DNA of 64,000 nt, taken from the NCBI RefSeq assembly GCF_039543645.1, contig NZ_BAABKD010000009.1:124001-188000 (forward strand). The letters are read 5' to 3'. Made by a program: the position numbers and the translations under genes. Of this stretch, positions 16,068 through 24,868 are shown in pieces (position 1 is the first letter of the stretch; every line of letters begins with the position of its first letter). The notes beneath the pieces were generated by a model. That model was given only the letters and a program-made list of their open reading frames with translations, ran no database searches and was not told the DNA's origin. The DNA is from Paenalcaligenes hermetiae (GTDB lineage: Bacteria; Pseudomonadota; Gammaproteobacteria; Burkholderiales; Burkholderiaceae_B).

Positions 16068-17030
16068 ATGAGCACACCTAAACAATTTGCATCCCATGGT
16101 GACATGGAAGACAAAGTCGTTTCCTTTGAAAAGCTATCCGATAACGCCTATGCCTATACAGCCGAAGGTGACCCAAATACTGGTGTCATTATTGGTGATG
16201 AGGCGGTCATGGTGATTGACACCCAAGCCACACCCGTGATGGCAGAAGACGTTATTCGCCGCATCCGCGAAGTCACCGATAAACCCATCAAGTATATTTT
16301 GCTGTCCCACTACCACGCTGTGCGTGTATTAGGGGCCTCGGCTTATAACGCTCAAGAAATCATAGCGAGTCGTGATACCTATGATTTGATTGTCGAACGT
16401 GGAGAAGAAGACAAAGCCAGTGAGATCGGACGCTTTCCGCGTTTATTTAGAGCAGTCGAATCTATCCCCGAAGGCTTAACCTGGCCAACCATGACCTTTG
16501 ATGGCTTTATGACCGTGGATTTAGGCAATCTTGAAGTCCAGATCATGCAAGTGGGTCGAGGTCACACCAAAGGCGATACCATTGCTTGGTTACCAGAACA
16601 AAAAATTCTCTTTGCGGGCGATTTGGTTGAATACCAATCCACGCCGTATGCAGGCGATTGCTATTTCCGTGAGTGGCCGCAAACGCTTGATAATCTTGCT
16701 GAGTTTGAAGCCGAGAAAATGGTCCCCGGCCGTGGCCCAGCTTTAAAAAACCCCACAGAAGTCCGGCAAGCACTTGCAGGCACGCGCGCCTTTTTGACTG
16801 ATTTGTATACCTGCGTCAATCAAGGCGTCGCCGCAGGTAAAGACCTAAAAACCATTTATCGCGAAACTTATGATTTTATGAAGCCTCGCTACGCCGATTG
16901 GGTGATTTTTGATCACTGTATGCCTTTTGATGTATCGCGGGCCTATGACGAAGTTAACGGCTACGAGGACCCGCGCATTTGGACCGCCGAGCGTGATATT
17001 GAAATGTGGAAAGAACTCGAGGGTAACTAA
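16068..17030 (+). CDS. MBL-fold hydrolase with an incomplete metal site
   Basis: A 320-residue metallo-beta-lactamase-fold protein; the start ATG has a strong AGGAGG site (TTAGGAGGAATTATG), so I place it there although the frame is open upstream. The usual HxHxDH motif reads SHYHAVRVLG: His81 and His83 are kept, while the Asp and His positions are Val85 and Arg86. The third ligand His is present (GRGHTKGD, His166), the bridging Asp is present (FAGDLVE, Asp185), and the final GHG His is Arg222 (PGRGP). One metal site can form; the second cannot. It is the first gene of an operon with an FAD monooxygenase (35 bases downstream) and a DUF2783 protein. Its reaction is unknown; hydrolysis of a product of that monooxygenase is a guess. 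Confidence 0.85.
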   Translation: MSTPKQFASHGDMEDKVVSFEKLSDNAYAYTAEGDPNTGVIIGDEAVMVIDTQATPVMAEDVIRRIREVTDKPIKYILLSHYHAVRVLGASAYNAQEIIASRDTYDLIVERGEEDKASEIGRFPRLFRAVESIPEGLTWPTMTFDGFMTVDLGNLEVQIMQVGRGHTKGDTIAWLPEQKILFAGDLVEYQSTPYAGDCYFREWPQTLDNLAEFEAEKMVPGRGPALKNPTEVRQALAGTRAFLTDLYTCVNQGVAAGKDLKTIYRETYDFMKPRYADWVIFDHCMPFDVSRAYDEVNGYEDPRIWTAERDIEMWKELEGN

Positions 17031-17065
17031 TACCCCACACCGACCATTTTTCAAGGAGAAATAGG

Positions 17066-18739
17066 GTGCAGGAGACAAACTACCAAACCACCATCCTTCC
17101 CCCCAGCCCCACCCCTACACAAGATGAATACCATCCTATTGTGGTGGTTGGGGCAGGCCCGGTTGGGCTAAGCCTGGCTATTGATTTGGCCCAGCGTGGG
17201 CAAGCGGTAGTGCTTGTCGATGACGGGGATCGCTTTTCTGTCGGCTCGCGGGCCATTTGTTTTGCCAAGCGGACTCTCGATATCTGGGATCGTCTTGGGG
17301 TAGGCGAGCGTATGGTCAACAAAGGGGTGTCTTGGAATGTAGGCAAAGTATTTTTCCGAGACGAGGAGGTCTGGCACATGAATCTGTTGCCTGAGCCCTT
17401 ACATCGCCGCCCAGCCTTCATCAATTTGCAACAGTACTACTGCGAAGGCTACTTGTTTGAGCGAGCACAAGCACTTGGGGTGGATATTCGGGTTAAACAT
17501 AAAGTCATCGCTTTAGATAACCAACCACAGCAGGTCACGCTCCGCATTCAAACCCCAGATGGACACTATCAAATCCAAACGGACTGGTTATTGGCCTGCG
17601 ATGGTGCGCGCTCACCTTTACGCGGCATGTTAGGTCAATGCAGCCAAGGGCGTATTTTCCAAGACCGGTTTTTAATTGCCGATGTGCGTATGAAAGCGCA
17701 TTATCCCGCCGAGCGCTGGTTTTGGTTTGATCCGCCGTTTCATCCCAACCAATCAGTATTGTTACACAGCCAACCCGATGGCGTGTGGCGTATTGACTTT
17801 CAATTAGGCTGGGATGCGGATCCCATCGAAGAGGTCAAAGAACAAAATGTGCGTCCCCGCGTACAAGCTTTGCTCGGCGCTGATGTCGACTTTGAGTTCG
17901 AATGGATCAGCATCTACACCTTTGCTTGCGAACGGATGGAGAACTTTAGGTTTGGCCGCGTATTTTTTGCCGGGGATGCGGCTCATCGAGTATCACCTTT
18001 TGGCGCTCGTGGGGCCAATAGCGGAATTCAAGATAGCGATAATTTAGCGTGGAAACTTGACTTATATTTGCGTGGCCTCGCGCCCGAACAATTATTAGAT
18101 AGTTATTGTATAGAGCGCCATGCTGCTGCCGATGAAAATTTACTGCACTCAAGCCGCGCCACGGATTTCATTACACCAAAAAGCGAGATTAGCCGCTTAT
18201 TTCGCGATACTGTGTTACGTCTTGCCAAGCACCACGCTTTTGCCCGCAGCATGGTGAATAGTGGACGCTTATCTACCCCTAGCAGCTATCCGCAAAGCCC
18301 CTTAACAACACCTGACGAAGACACTTTCGCCTCTAATATGCCGTTGGGGGCAGCGGCTCTTGATGCGCCCTTGCGTCAACAAGCACAAAGCACATGGTGG
18401 CTCTCACATTTAGGTCATCGTTTTACCTTAGCGATGTTTAACCCACGTGATGATCAACTCAGCTCCCTAAGCGCTTTAGCTCAGCACGAAACGCTTCAAG
18501 TGGTGTTGATTTATCCCGCTCAAAACACACCCACCATCCCACCAAGTGGCTTTACGGTATTGCATGATCATTTTGGAATATGGCAACAGCGTTATGATGC
18601 TCAGTCCGGTGCGGCCTTTTTATTTCGCCCTGATCAGCATCTAAGCGCACGTTGGCGACAGCCCACGGTGGCTAAGATTAACGCCGCCCTAAAACGAGCC
18701 TGCGGCTACACCCAAGGAGACGCCTATGCTGAACACTGA
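17066..18739 (+). CDS. FAD-dependent aromatic monooxygenase (PheA/MhpA-like)
   Basis: A 557-residue class A flavoprotein hydroxylase. Motifs: Rossmann VVVGAGPVGLSLAIDLAQRG (about residues 27-46), DG motif LLACDGARSPLRGMLG, and the second FAD motif FFAGDAAHRVSPFGARGANS followed by DSDNLAWKL, as in 3-(3-hydroxyphenyl)propionate and phenol hydroxylases. The start is GTG 17066, supported by AAGGAGAAATAGG. It lies between an MBL-fold gene and a DUF2783 gene with which it overlaps by 14 bases. The three-gene set recurs, as far as I recall, in Bordetella and relatives, but its substrate is not known to me. It is probably an aromatic acid or phenol hydroxylase. Confidence 0.87.
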   Translation: MQETNYQTTILPPSPTPTQDEYHPIVVVGAGPVGLSLAIDLAQRGQAVVLVDDGDRFSVGSRAICFAKRTLDIWDRLGVGERMVNKGVSWNVGKVFFRDEEVWHMNLLPEPLHRRPAFINLQQYYCEGYLFERAQALGVDIRVKHKVIALDNQPQQVTLRIQTPDGHYQIQTDWLLACDGARSPLRGMLGQCSQGRIFQDRFLIADVRMKAHYPAERWFWFDPPFHPNQSVLLHSQPDGVWRIDFQLGWDADPIEEVKEQNVRPRVQALLGADVDFEFEWISIYTFACERMENFRFGRVFFAGDAAHRVSPFGARGANSGIQDSDNLAWKLDLYLRGLAPEQLLDSYCIERHAAADENLLHSSRATDFITPKSEISRLFRDTVLRLAKHHAFARSMVNSGRLSTPSSYPQSPLTTPDEDTFASNMPLGAAALDAPLRQQAQSTWWLSHLGHRFTLAMFNPRDDQLSSLSALAQHETLQVVLIYPAQNTPTIPPSGFTVLHDHFGIWQQRYDAQSGAAFLFRPDQHLSARWRQPTVAKINAALKRACGYTQGDAYAEH

Positions 18740-18926
18740 TCTAAATATTGAGCAAGTGGATGAGTTTTATGCGCAACTTATTGAGGCGCACGAAGACTTA
18801 AGCACCAGTCAAAGCCATGCGATGAATGCCGCATTGGTTTTGCTGCTATCTAATCATATTGGCAAAAGGACGGTATTAGAAAATGCGCTTCAAATCGCAC
18901 GCCAAACCGCCCTAACCAGCGACTAA
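18726..18926 (+). CDS. DUF2783 small protein
   Basis: A 66-residue protein (MLNTDLNIEQVDEFYAQLIE...) matching the small DUF2783 family, found next to FAD monooxygenases of this type. It is rich in helix-forming residues and has no cysteine, signal peptide or membrane segment. The ATG overlaps the monooxygenase gene by 14 bases and has AAGGAG a few bases upstream (CCCAAGGAGACGCCTATG). Its stop overlaps the stop of the convergent PAP2 gene. A role as a small partner or stabiliser of the monooxygenase is inference from position. Confidence 0.82.
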   Translation: MLNTDLNIEQVDEFYAQLIEAHEDLSTSQSHAMNAALVLLLSNHIGKRTVLENALQIARQTALTSD

Positions 18927-19636
18927 CCACGATCACAGCGGGGGGCAAGCGATATGCACCCCGCTTGTTTTAATGATGGTAAAAACCATAGGCTTGCATA
19001 AAGCCATACGACTGCGCCTGCCCACAATACTTGGCTTAACGTATGATAGCCCTGCATGATGCGTAAAAACCCAAACCCTAAGCCTAATGCCACTCCCAGC
19101 GCCAACCCACCCCAGCGCCACACCGTACTTTGACGAACCCAGCCTATATAATAAAAAGCCATAAAAATAAAACCACATGTGGCATGCACACTGGGTAGCG
19201 CCCCTGCCCCCTCTGCAAAACCACTGGCCCAAAATGTAGACGGCATGATTTGATCGCCCCCGAACTCTAGCAGGTGCATAGGGCGCGGCATCGCTGTAAA
19301 CTGCTTAAGTCCCCCCACCAACAAAGGTGCACTAAAAAAAAATCCTGCTACCCGCCGGTACAGTGAGCGAGTTATGTTTTGCTGGGATTGCGCTAAAACC
19401 AGCCAAACCGCCGCCCCCGCAAAAGGTAGAAACCAAATCCAATATTTACCAAATGCATAAATAAATGATTGCAACGCATAGGGAAACTGCTGTGTCTCGG
19501 TATCATAAAAATACGCCGACAGGGCTAAATCCCCGCTTTGCTGTTGCCACCACGCCGCTAATGCCGCCCATAAGCCAAATACCAAAAAACTATGCAAACT
19601 ATAATAGCGACCTAGCGCTGAATTAAAAAAACACAT
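18923..19636 (-). CDS. PAP2-family membrane phosphatase
   Basis: A 237-residue integral membrane protein with about six transmembrane segments. The three PAP2 motifs are present: KQFTAMPRP (KxxxxxxRP), LPSVHATC (PSGH variant with Val), and the distal GFLRIMQGYHTLSQVLWAG (RxxxxxH). Family members dephosphorylate lipid phosphates such as undecaprenyl pyrophosphate, phosphatidic acid or lipid A at the periplasmic face. It follows the FAD oxidoreductase gene by 7 bases, probably in one transcript. Its stop overlaps the DUF2783 stop on the opposite strand. Substrate cannot be told from sequence. Confidence 0.85.
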   Translation of the reverse strand: MCFFNSALGRYYSLHSFLVFGLWAALAAWWQQQSGDLALSAYFYDTETQQFPYALQSFIYAFGKYWIWFLPFAGAAVWLVLAQSQQNITRSLYRRVAGFFFSAPLLVGGLKQFTAMPRPMHLLEFGGDQIMPSTFWASGFAEGAGALPSVHATCGFIFMAFYYIGWVRQSTVWRWGGLALGVALGLGFGFLRIMQGYHTLSQVLWAGAVVWLYASLWFLPSLKQAGCISLAPRCDRG

Positions 19637-19643
19637 ACTACTT

Positions 19644-21062
19644 CTATTTTTCTTGTTGAGATAATACTTTGCCGGGATTCATGATGTTCAATGGATCCAA
19701 AGCCTGCTTAATTTGATGCATTAGCTGCAACGCAACCGGATCCTTATATTGTGGTAACCAATCACGTTTTAATTGCCCTACCCCATGCTCTGCGCTAATG
19801 GTGCCTTGATATTTAGTCAGCTGATCAAACACAATACGATACACCCGCTGCTCTAATGCCAAAAGCTCAGCTTCGCTATAAGCTGAACCTTTGGCAACGT
19901 TGTAATGCAAGTTACCATCGCCTAAATGCCCAAAAATCACATGCTCTACCCCGGGGTAGGCTTGTTGAATCAACGCATTGGTTTCCTCAACAAAAGCAGC
20001 AACCTGCGAGGTCGGTACACCAATATCGTGCTTAATGCTTTTACCTAAAACTTTTTCAGCTAAGGGGATGCTTTCGCGCAAATGCCATAGCGCTTGGCTT
20101 TGTGTTAGGTTTTCAGCCATGATCACATCTAAAGCAATGTGTTGCTCAAGGGCTTGACCTAAAATATGTTCTAAGCGCTCCCGCGCATGGCTTTCGCTTT
20201 CATAGTCCGATAGCTCCAGCAGCACATACCATGGCGCCTGAGCACTAGCTCCCGTAAAGCCGATACGCTGCTCAGGAAAGCACTGCACCACGGCCTCTAA
20301 GCAGTTGTGCGCCATGAGCTCAAAGCCCGTTAAGCTCGCCGCAAAACCCTGGCGACAATGATTTAACAACTGCACCGCAGCCGAAACGGAGTGTAAAGCA
20401 ATCAAAGCCGTATATTGTGCTACCGGCACCGGATACAATTTTAATGTCGCCGCGGTAATGATTCCCAGTGTACCTTCACTACCTATAAATAAGTGACGCA
20501 AATCGTAGCCACTATTATCTTTTCGTAAACCATGCAGACCGTGCCAAATGTCACCGCTCGGCGTCACCACCTCTAGGCCTAGCACCAAGTCACGAGTATT
20601 TCCATAGCGCAGCACCTGTGTCCCCCCTGCATTTGTGGCTAGATTTCCCCCTATCGTACAGCTGCCCTCGGCCGCTAACCGCAACGGAAACAACCGGTTC
20701 TCTGCAAGCGCTGCTTCTTGTACTGTCTGTAAGATACAGCCCGCCTCAACCACCATGGTGTCATTATCTACATCAATGGAGCGAATGCGATTTAATCGTT
20801 GCAACGACAAAATAATAGCTGGCTGCTGACTGGGTGTGGCCGCTCCACATAAACTGGTGTTTCCCCCCTGAGGGACAATAGCAAGACGATGTTGCGCACA
20901 ACAACGAACTACAGCGGCGACCTCTGCTGTCGACGCCGGGCGCACCACGGCGAGGGCATCCCCCTGATAGCGCCCACGCCAATCCGTTAAAAAAGGTTGC
21001 ATTAACTGACCTGTCCAAACATGATCAGCGCCTACGATTTGTGTAATTTGTGCTAGTGCCAT
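19644..21062 (-). CDS. FAD-linked 2-hydroxyacid dehydrogenase (GlcD/D2HGDH family)
   Basis: A 472-residue flavoprotein with the VAO/PCMH FAD-binding domain (about 35-215) and the C-terminal FAD-oxidase domain. Motifs: VPQGGNTSLCGAATPS for the FAD pyrophosphate, LRLAAEGSCTIGGNLATNAGG, and RKDNSGYDLRHLFIGSEGTLG, then GHLGDGNLHYN and the closing GTISAEHGVGQLKRDWLPQY. These match D-2-hydroxyglutarate and D-lactate dehydrogenases and the GlcD subunit of glycolate oxidase. No glcE/glcF follows, so a stand-alone D-2-hydroxyglutarate or D-lactate dehydrogenase is most likely. The PAP2 gene follows in the same direction. Confidence 0.87.
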   Translation of the reverse strand: MALAQITQIVGADHVWTGQLMQPFLTDWRGRYQGDALAVVRPASTAEVAAVVRCCAQHRLAIVPQGGNTSLCGAATPSQQPAIILSLQRLNRIRSIDVDNDTMVVEAGCILQTVQEAALAENRLFPLRLAAEGSCTIGGNLATNAGGTQVLRYGNTRDLVLGLEVVTPSGDIWHGLHGLRKDNSGYDLRHLFIGSEGTLGIITAATLKLYPVPVAQYTALIALHSVSAAVQLLNHCRQGFAASLTGFELMAHNCLEAVVQCFPEQRIGFTGASAQAPWYVLLELSDYESESHARERLEHILGQALEQHIALDVIMAENLTQSQALWHLRESIPLAEKVLGKSIKHDIGVPTSQVAAFVEETNALIQQAYPGVEHVIFGHLGDGNLHYNVAKGSAYSEAELLALEQRVYRIVFDQLTKYQGTISAEHGVGQLKRDWLPQYKDPVALQLMHQIKQALDPLNIMNPGKVLSQQEK

Positions 21063-21154
21063 TCCTGATATCCTTCGCCATACCCAGTGTCATAGCGACA
21101 TCATCTAAAAACTTATAGAATCAATGTTTCTGTTATTTGTTATGGGAGTGTTTT

Positions 21155-22537
21155 ATGTCCTCAGCTTTGCCCGCCTCCGTTTTTAAAGCCTATGACATTC
21201 GTGGTATTGTACCCAGCCAGCTGAATGCCGATTTTGCTTTTAAGCTGGGTTATGCCCTAGGTGCCCAAGCAGCAAGCGCACAGGTTCCCGCTATTGTCGT
21301 TGGCTATGACGGTCGTCACAGTAGCCCTGAGCTGGCCGAAGCACTAATGCAAGGCATTGAACGCGCTGGTGTAAACACCATTCATATCGGACTGGCTCCC
21401 ACTCCCTTAGTGTATTATGCTGCGCATAAACTCAACACCTTATCGGCCGTTGCCATCACCGGCAGCCATAACCCACCCGAATACAATGGCTTTAAAATGA
21501 TGGTAGCGGGTAAAACTCTATATGGCCCGGATATTCAGGCCCTTTATCAGTTTATGCTCGCCCCCACCCCCACTGAGCTCCCTGCAGGACAACGTTTAGA
21601 GCACGCCATCCAGTCCACTTATATTGAAGAAATCCAGTCAACGGTCACTTTGGCTCGTCCCATGCGTATTGCCGTTGACTGCGGTAATGGCGCGGGGGGG
21701 GCCGTTGCACGCCAACTATTCGAAGCATTAGGTTGTCAAGCTGATATTTTATTTGAGCAAGTCGATGGGAATTTTCCTAATCACCATCCCGATCCAGCTG
21801 ACCCAGCGAATTTACAAGACCTCATCCAACACGTAAAAACCCATCAGCTAGAGCTCGGCCTGGCCTTTGATGGTGATGCGGACCGGCTGGGTGTGGTTAC
21901 CCGCAATGGGGAGATCATTTGGCCCGACCGCCAGCTGATTCTTTACGCACAAGATATTTTAACCCGCCACCCTGGGCAGACCATTATTTTCGATGTGAAA
22001 TGTAGCCGCCATGTGCCTTTAGCAATTAAAGCCGCCGGCGGTGTGCCCCTGATGTGGCAGACAGGGCATTCGTTGATTAAAGCCAAATTAGCCGAAACCC
22101 AGGCTCCCTTAGCCGGCGAGATGAGCGGACACACCTTTTTCAAAGAGCGCTGGTATGGCTTTGATGACGGGCTCTATACGGCCGCTCGTCTACTGGAGAT
22201 ATTATCCCACTACGATGATCCCAGTCAGGTATTAGAAAATCTACCTAAGGATCATTCCACTCCTGAACTCAAGCTCGAAATGAAAGAAGGCGAGCCACAT
22301 GCTTTTGTGGAGCGTCTGCAAGCAGAAGCTGTTTTTCCTACAGCTCTAGAGCGTATTACCATTGATGGCATCCGCGCTGAGTACGCTGACGGTTTTGGGC
22401 TAGCCCGCGCATCGAATACAACGCCTATCGTGGTCTTACGCTTTGAAGCAGAAAACGATGTGGCTTTGGCCCGTATTCAAAACGAATTCAAACAAGCCAT
22501 ACTCTCACTACGATCGGACTTACCGCTTCCCTTTTAA
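21155..22537 (+). CDS. Phosphomannomutase/phosphoglucomutase (AlgC/ManB type)
   Basis: A 460-residue alpha-D-phosphohexomutase that interconverts hexose 6- and 1-phosphates for sugar-nucleotide synthesis. The four signatures are present: FKAYDIRG, the phosphoserine loop ITGSHNPPEYNGFK, the metal loop AFDGDADRLGVV, and the sugar-recognition GEMSGHTFF. The phosphate-binding block near the end is RASNTTPIVVLRFEA. I chose ATG 21155 because GGGAG lies about 9 bases upstream and the family starts there. It is convergent with the polysaccharide operon, their stop codons abutting (TAATTA), and probably supplies precursors to it. Confidence 0.93.
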   Translation: MSSALPASVFKAYDIRGIVPSQLNADFAFKLGYALGAQAASAQVPAIVVGYDGRHSSPELAEALMQGIERAGVNTIHIGLAPTPLVYYAAHKLNTLSAVAITGSHNPPEYNGFKMMVAGKTLYGPDIQALYQFMLAPTPTELPAGQRLEHAIQSTYIEEIQSTVTLARPMRIAVDCGNGAGGAVARQLFEALGCQADILFEQVDGNFPNHHPDPADPANLQDLIQHVKTHQLELGLAFDGDADRLGVVTRNGEIIWPDRQLILYAQDILTRHPGQTIIFDVKCSRHVPLAIKAAGGVPLMWQTGHSLIKAKLAETQAPLAGEMSGHTFFKERWYGFDDGLYTAARLLEILSHYDDPSQVLENLPKDHSTPELKLEMKEGEPHAFVERLQAEAVFPTALERITIDGIRAEYADGFGLARASNTTPIVVLRFEAENDVALARIQNEFKQAILSLRSDLPLPF

Positions 22538-24868
22538 TTAAGGGCGCTTATGCATACGAGACTTAGCCAAATAGCCATACAGCCGCAAATGCGAATCAAT
22601 AACATAGTTGATATCAAACGCTCGCTCTGCTAAGTCTCTTCCAGCTCGACCAAAATCCTGTCGCTTCGCCGTATCATGGGCTAACTCCAACACAGCGTCT
22701 GCTACTGCCTGCGCATTTTTTGGTGGAACGAGCAGCCCTGTTACATTGGCTTCGATCGCATCTCTACAACCCGGGACATCCGTCGTCACCACCGCACGTC
22801 CACAAGCAGCTGCTTCGATCAAGGATTTAGGTAGTCCTTCGCGGTACGATGGCAAGACAGCAATATGTGCACGTTGATATAAACCAGCAATATCGGTTTG
22901 CTCCCCCAGCCACTGCACGACCCCCGCTTGATGCCAGTCCGTCATCTGCTCTCGCGTTAAGCTAGCCGGATTACCTGGGTCTGGACTACCCGCAATCTGC
23001 CAAATCACAGACTCGCCCTGTTGCTGACTAATTTTCGCCGCCTCGATAAATTCGTTGACGCCCTTATCTGCCAGCAAGCGCGCTACCATCAAAGCAATAA
23101 TAGGAGCATCGGGCTCGGGTTGATAACTAAACTGATCTAAATCCACCCCCGAACCACGAATCATCACCGCTTGCTCGGAGCGTACGACACCAGCTTGCAG
23201 TAACACATCTCTGTCACTGGTATTTTGAAACACCACACGGCTATGAGGATGCCCTAAAGCGAGCTTATACATAAACAAAGCGATGCGCTTCACTGCACTA
23301 TCTCGCTCATCCGTGAACAGATATCCCAAACCCGATACCGCCGCTAAAAAGCCCGGCACCCTCGCTAAACGCGCCGCAATCCCACCATATAAAACAGGCT
23401 TAATCGTCACCGCATGAACCACCTGAGGACGCACGCGTTTAAATAATCGGTAAAGAGCCCAAAGACTGTGCAGCTCCTTCAAGGGATTTTTTCCACTACG
23501 ACTTAATGGCAACACGTGGTGTGTAAAACCTTGGGCTTTGATACGAGCAACTGCTGGCCCATTCATCGTTGCCACATGCACCTGAAAACCTGCACTTTGC
23601 GCCGCTTGAGCCAAAGGAAGGCGATGCGATAAAAAGAAAGCGGGGTTATTTACTACATATAATAAAATCGGCCCTGTAGTAGTGCTCACTGTTGGTGCTT
23701 GCACGCTCTCGGCCTCTGATGACAATGAGCGCCATAAACTCTGATACGTTTGTACCATTTTCTCCAGACTGTAATGCGCCGCAATTCGTGCAGAGCCCGC
23801 CTGTAATTGCTGGGTTAAGTTAGGGTCACGCCATTGCTGTAGTGCTTTTTCAATTCCTGTAGCTAATGCTTCAGCATTACGTGGGGGCACAACAATACCC
23901 TCATCCCCCACGATTTTAGCGGCATCTCCCACATCCGTAACCACACATAAAGCCTGCGCCACCATGGCCTCGCACACCACATTTGGAAAACCTTCGGCTT
24001 TGCTAGAAAGAATATGAATATCAGCTGCAGCCATCCACGCAGGAATATCTTCACGGCGTCCTATCAGCCGTACCTGCTCCTCTAGCTCAAAATGGCGAAT
24101 AAGCTGCATCAGCTCAGCATTATCTGTGGTCATACCCTCGCCTACAAGCACGGCTACCCATGGCTGGGGCTGTCGCTTTAAGCGCGCTAACGCTGCTAAT
24201 AAATTAGGATGATCTTTTAATGGATTCCAGCGTGCTACCGATAACAATAATGCGGTCTCTTCGTCTACGCCAAGCGCTTTTCGCACAGCCAACGCCTGAG
24301 CTAGATCTGGCTGCCAAGCGGATAAATCATAGCCATTAGGGATCACCGTCATTTTATCTGCCGCATATCCCCACTGCTTATGACGACGAGCTGCGTTCTC
24401 TGCACAGGCTACTATCCTAGCAGGTACGTATTTAGATAAACGGATACAAAACCATGCCACAACCTGAGCTTTCAAGCTGCCTTGATGTAGTTTTTCTCCT
24501 GAGTTACGAATCCCCCAAACTACCGTGCGCAAGCCTACACTACGAGCCACCACCCCCCCAAGCAAATCAGCATGATACATCCATGTTTGCACCACATCTG
24601 GGCGGATACGCTTAAGCAATCGACGTAATGCATATAACCCTGATAAAAAGCGCAGCCCTTTCATTCCTAATGCGTGCACTTCAATACCGGCCTGCTGTAA
24701 ACGCGGCCCAAACACATCCATATCGCCTAAGGACACTACAATATGCCGCGTCTGCGTCTGCGGAGCAGTCACTAAACGGTATAACACCGTCTCTGCCCCC
24801 CCCTGACCCAACCCAGAAATCACATGCACAACGGTTAAAAGAGGCTGCTCTGTTTGTGTATCAATCAT
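22538..24868 (-). CDS. Tandem GT4-GT4 glycosyltransferase fusion
   Basis: A 776-residue protein made of two complete GT-B glycosyltransferases of family 4. Domain 1 spans about 8-381 (HVISGLGQGGAETVLYRL; donor-site E-x7-E in SKAEGFPNVVCEA). A short Ser/Thr/Ala-rich linker occupies about 382-398. Domain 2 spans about 399-776 and resembles CapM/PglA-like enzymes (LLYVVNNPAFFLSHRLPLA; E-x7-E in YREGLPKSLIEA). The two domains are not copies of each other. Fusion suggests two sequential sugar additions on the same lipid-linked acceptor at the cytoplasmic membrane face. The gene is last in the polysaccharide operon; its start overlaps the previous stop (ATGA). Confidence 0.9.
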   Translation of the reverse strand: MIDTQTEQPLLTVVHVISGLGQGGAETVLYRLVTAPQTQTRHIVVSLGDMDVFGPRLQQAGIEVHALGMKGLRFLSGLYALRRLLKRIRPDVVQTWMYHADLLGGVVARSVGLRTVVWGIRNSGEKLHQGSLKAQVVAWFCIRLSKYVPARIVACAENAARRHKQWGYAADKMTVIPNGYDLSAWQPDLAQALAVRKALGVDEETALLLSVARWNPLKDHPNLLAALARLKRQPQPWVAVLVGEGMTTDNAELMQLIRHFELEEQVRLIGRREDIPAWMAAADIHILSSKAEGFPNVVCEAMVAQALCVVTDVGDAAKIVGDEGIVVPPRNAEALATGIEKALQQWRDPNLTQQLQAGSARIAAHYSLEKMVQTYQSLWRSLSSEAESVQAPTVSTTTGPILLYVVNNPAFFLSHRLPLAQAAQSAGFQVHVATMNGPAVARIKAQGFTHHVLPLSRSGKNPLKELHSLWALYRLFKRVRPQVVHAVTIKPVLYGGIAARLARVPGFLAAVSGLGYLFTDERDSAVKRIALFMYKLALGHPHSRVVFQNTSDRDVLLQAGVVRSEQAVMIRGSGVDLDQFSYQPEPDAPIIALMVARLLADKGVNEFIEAAKISQQQGESVIWQIAGSPDPGNPASLTREQMTDWHQAGVVQWLGEQTDIAGLYQRAHIAVLPSYREGLPKSLIEAAACGRAVVTTDVPGCRDAIEANVTGLLVPPKNAQAVADAVLELAHDTAKRQDFGRAGRDLAERAFDINYVIDSHLRLYGYLAKSRMHKRP

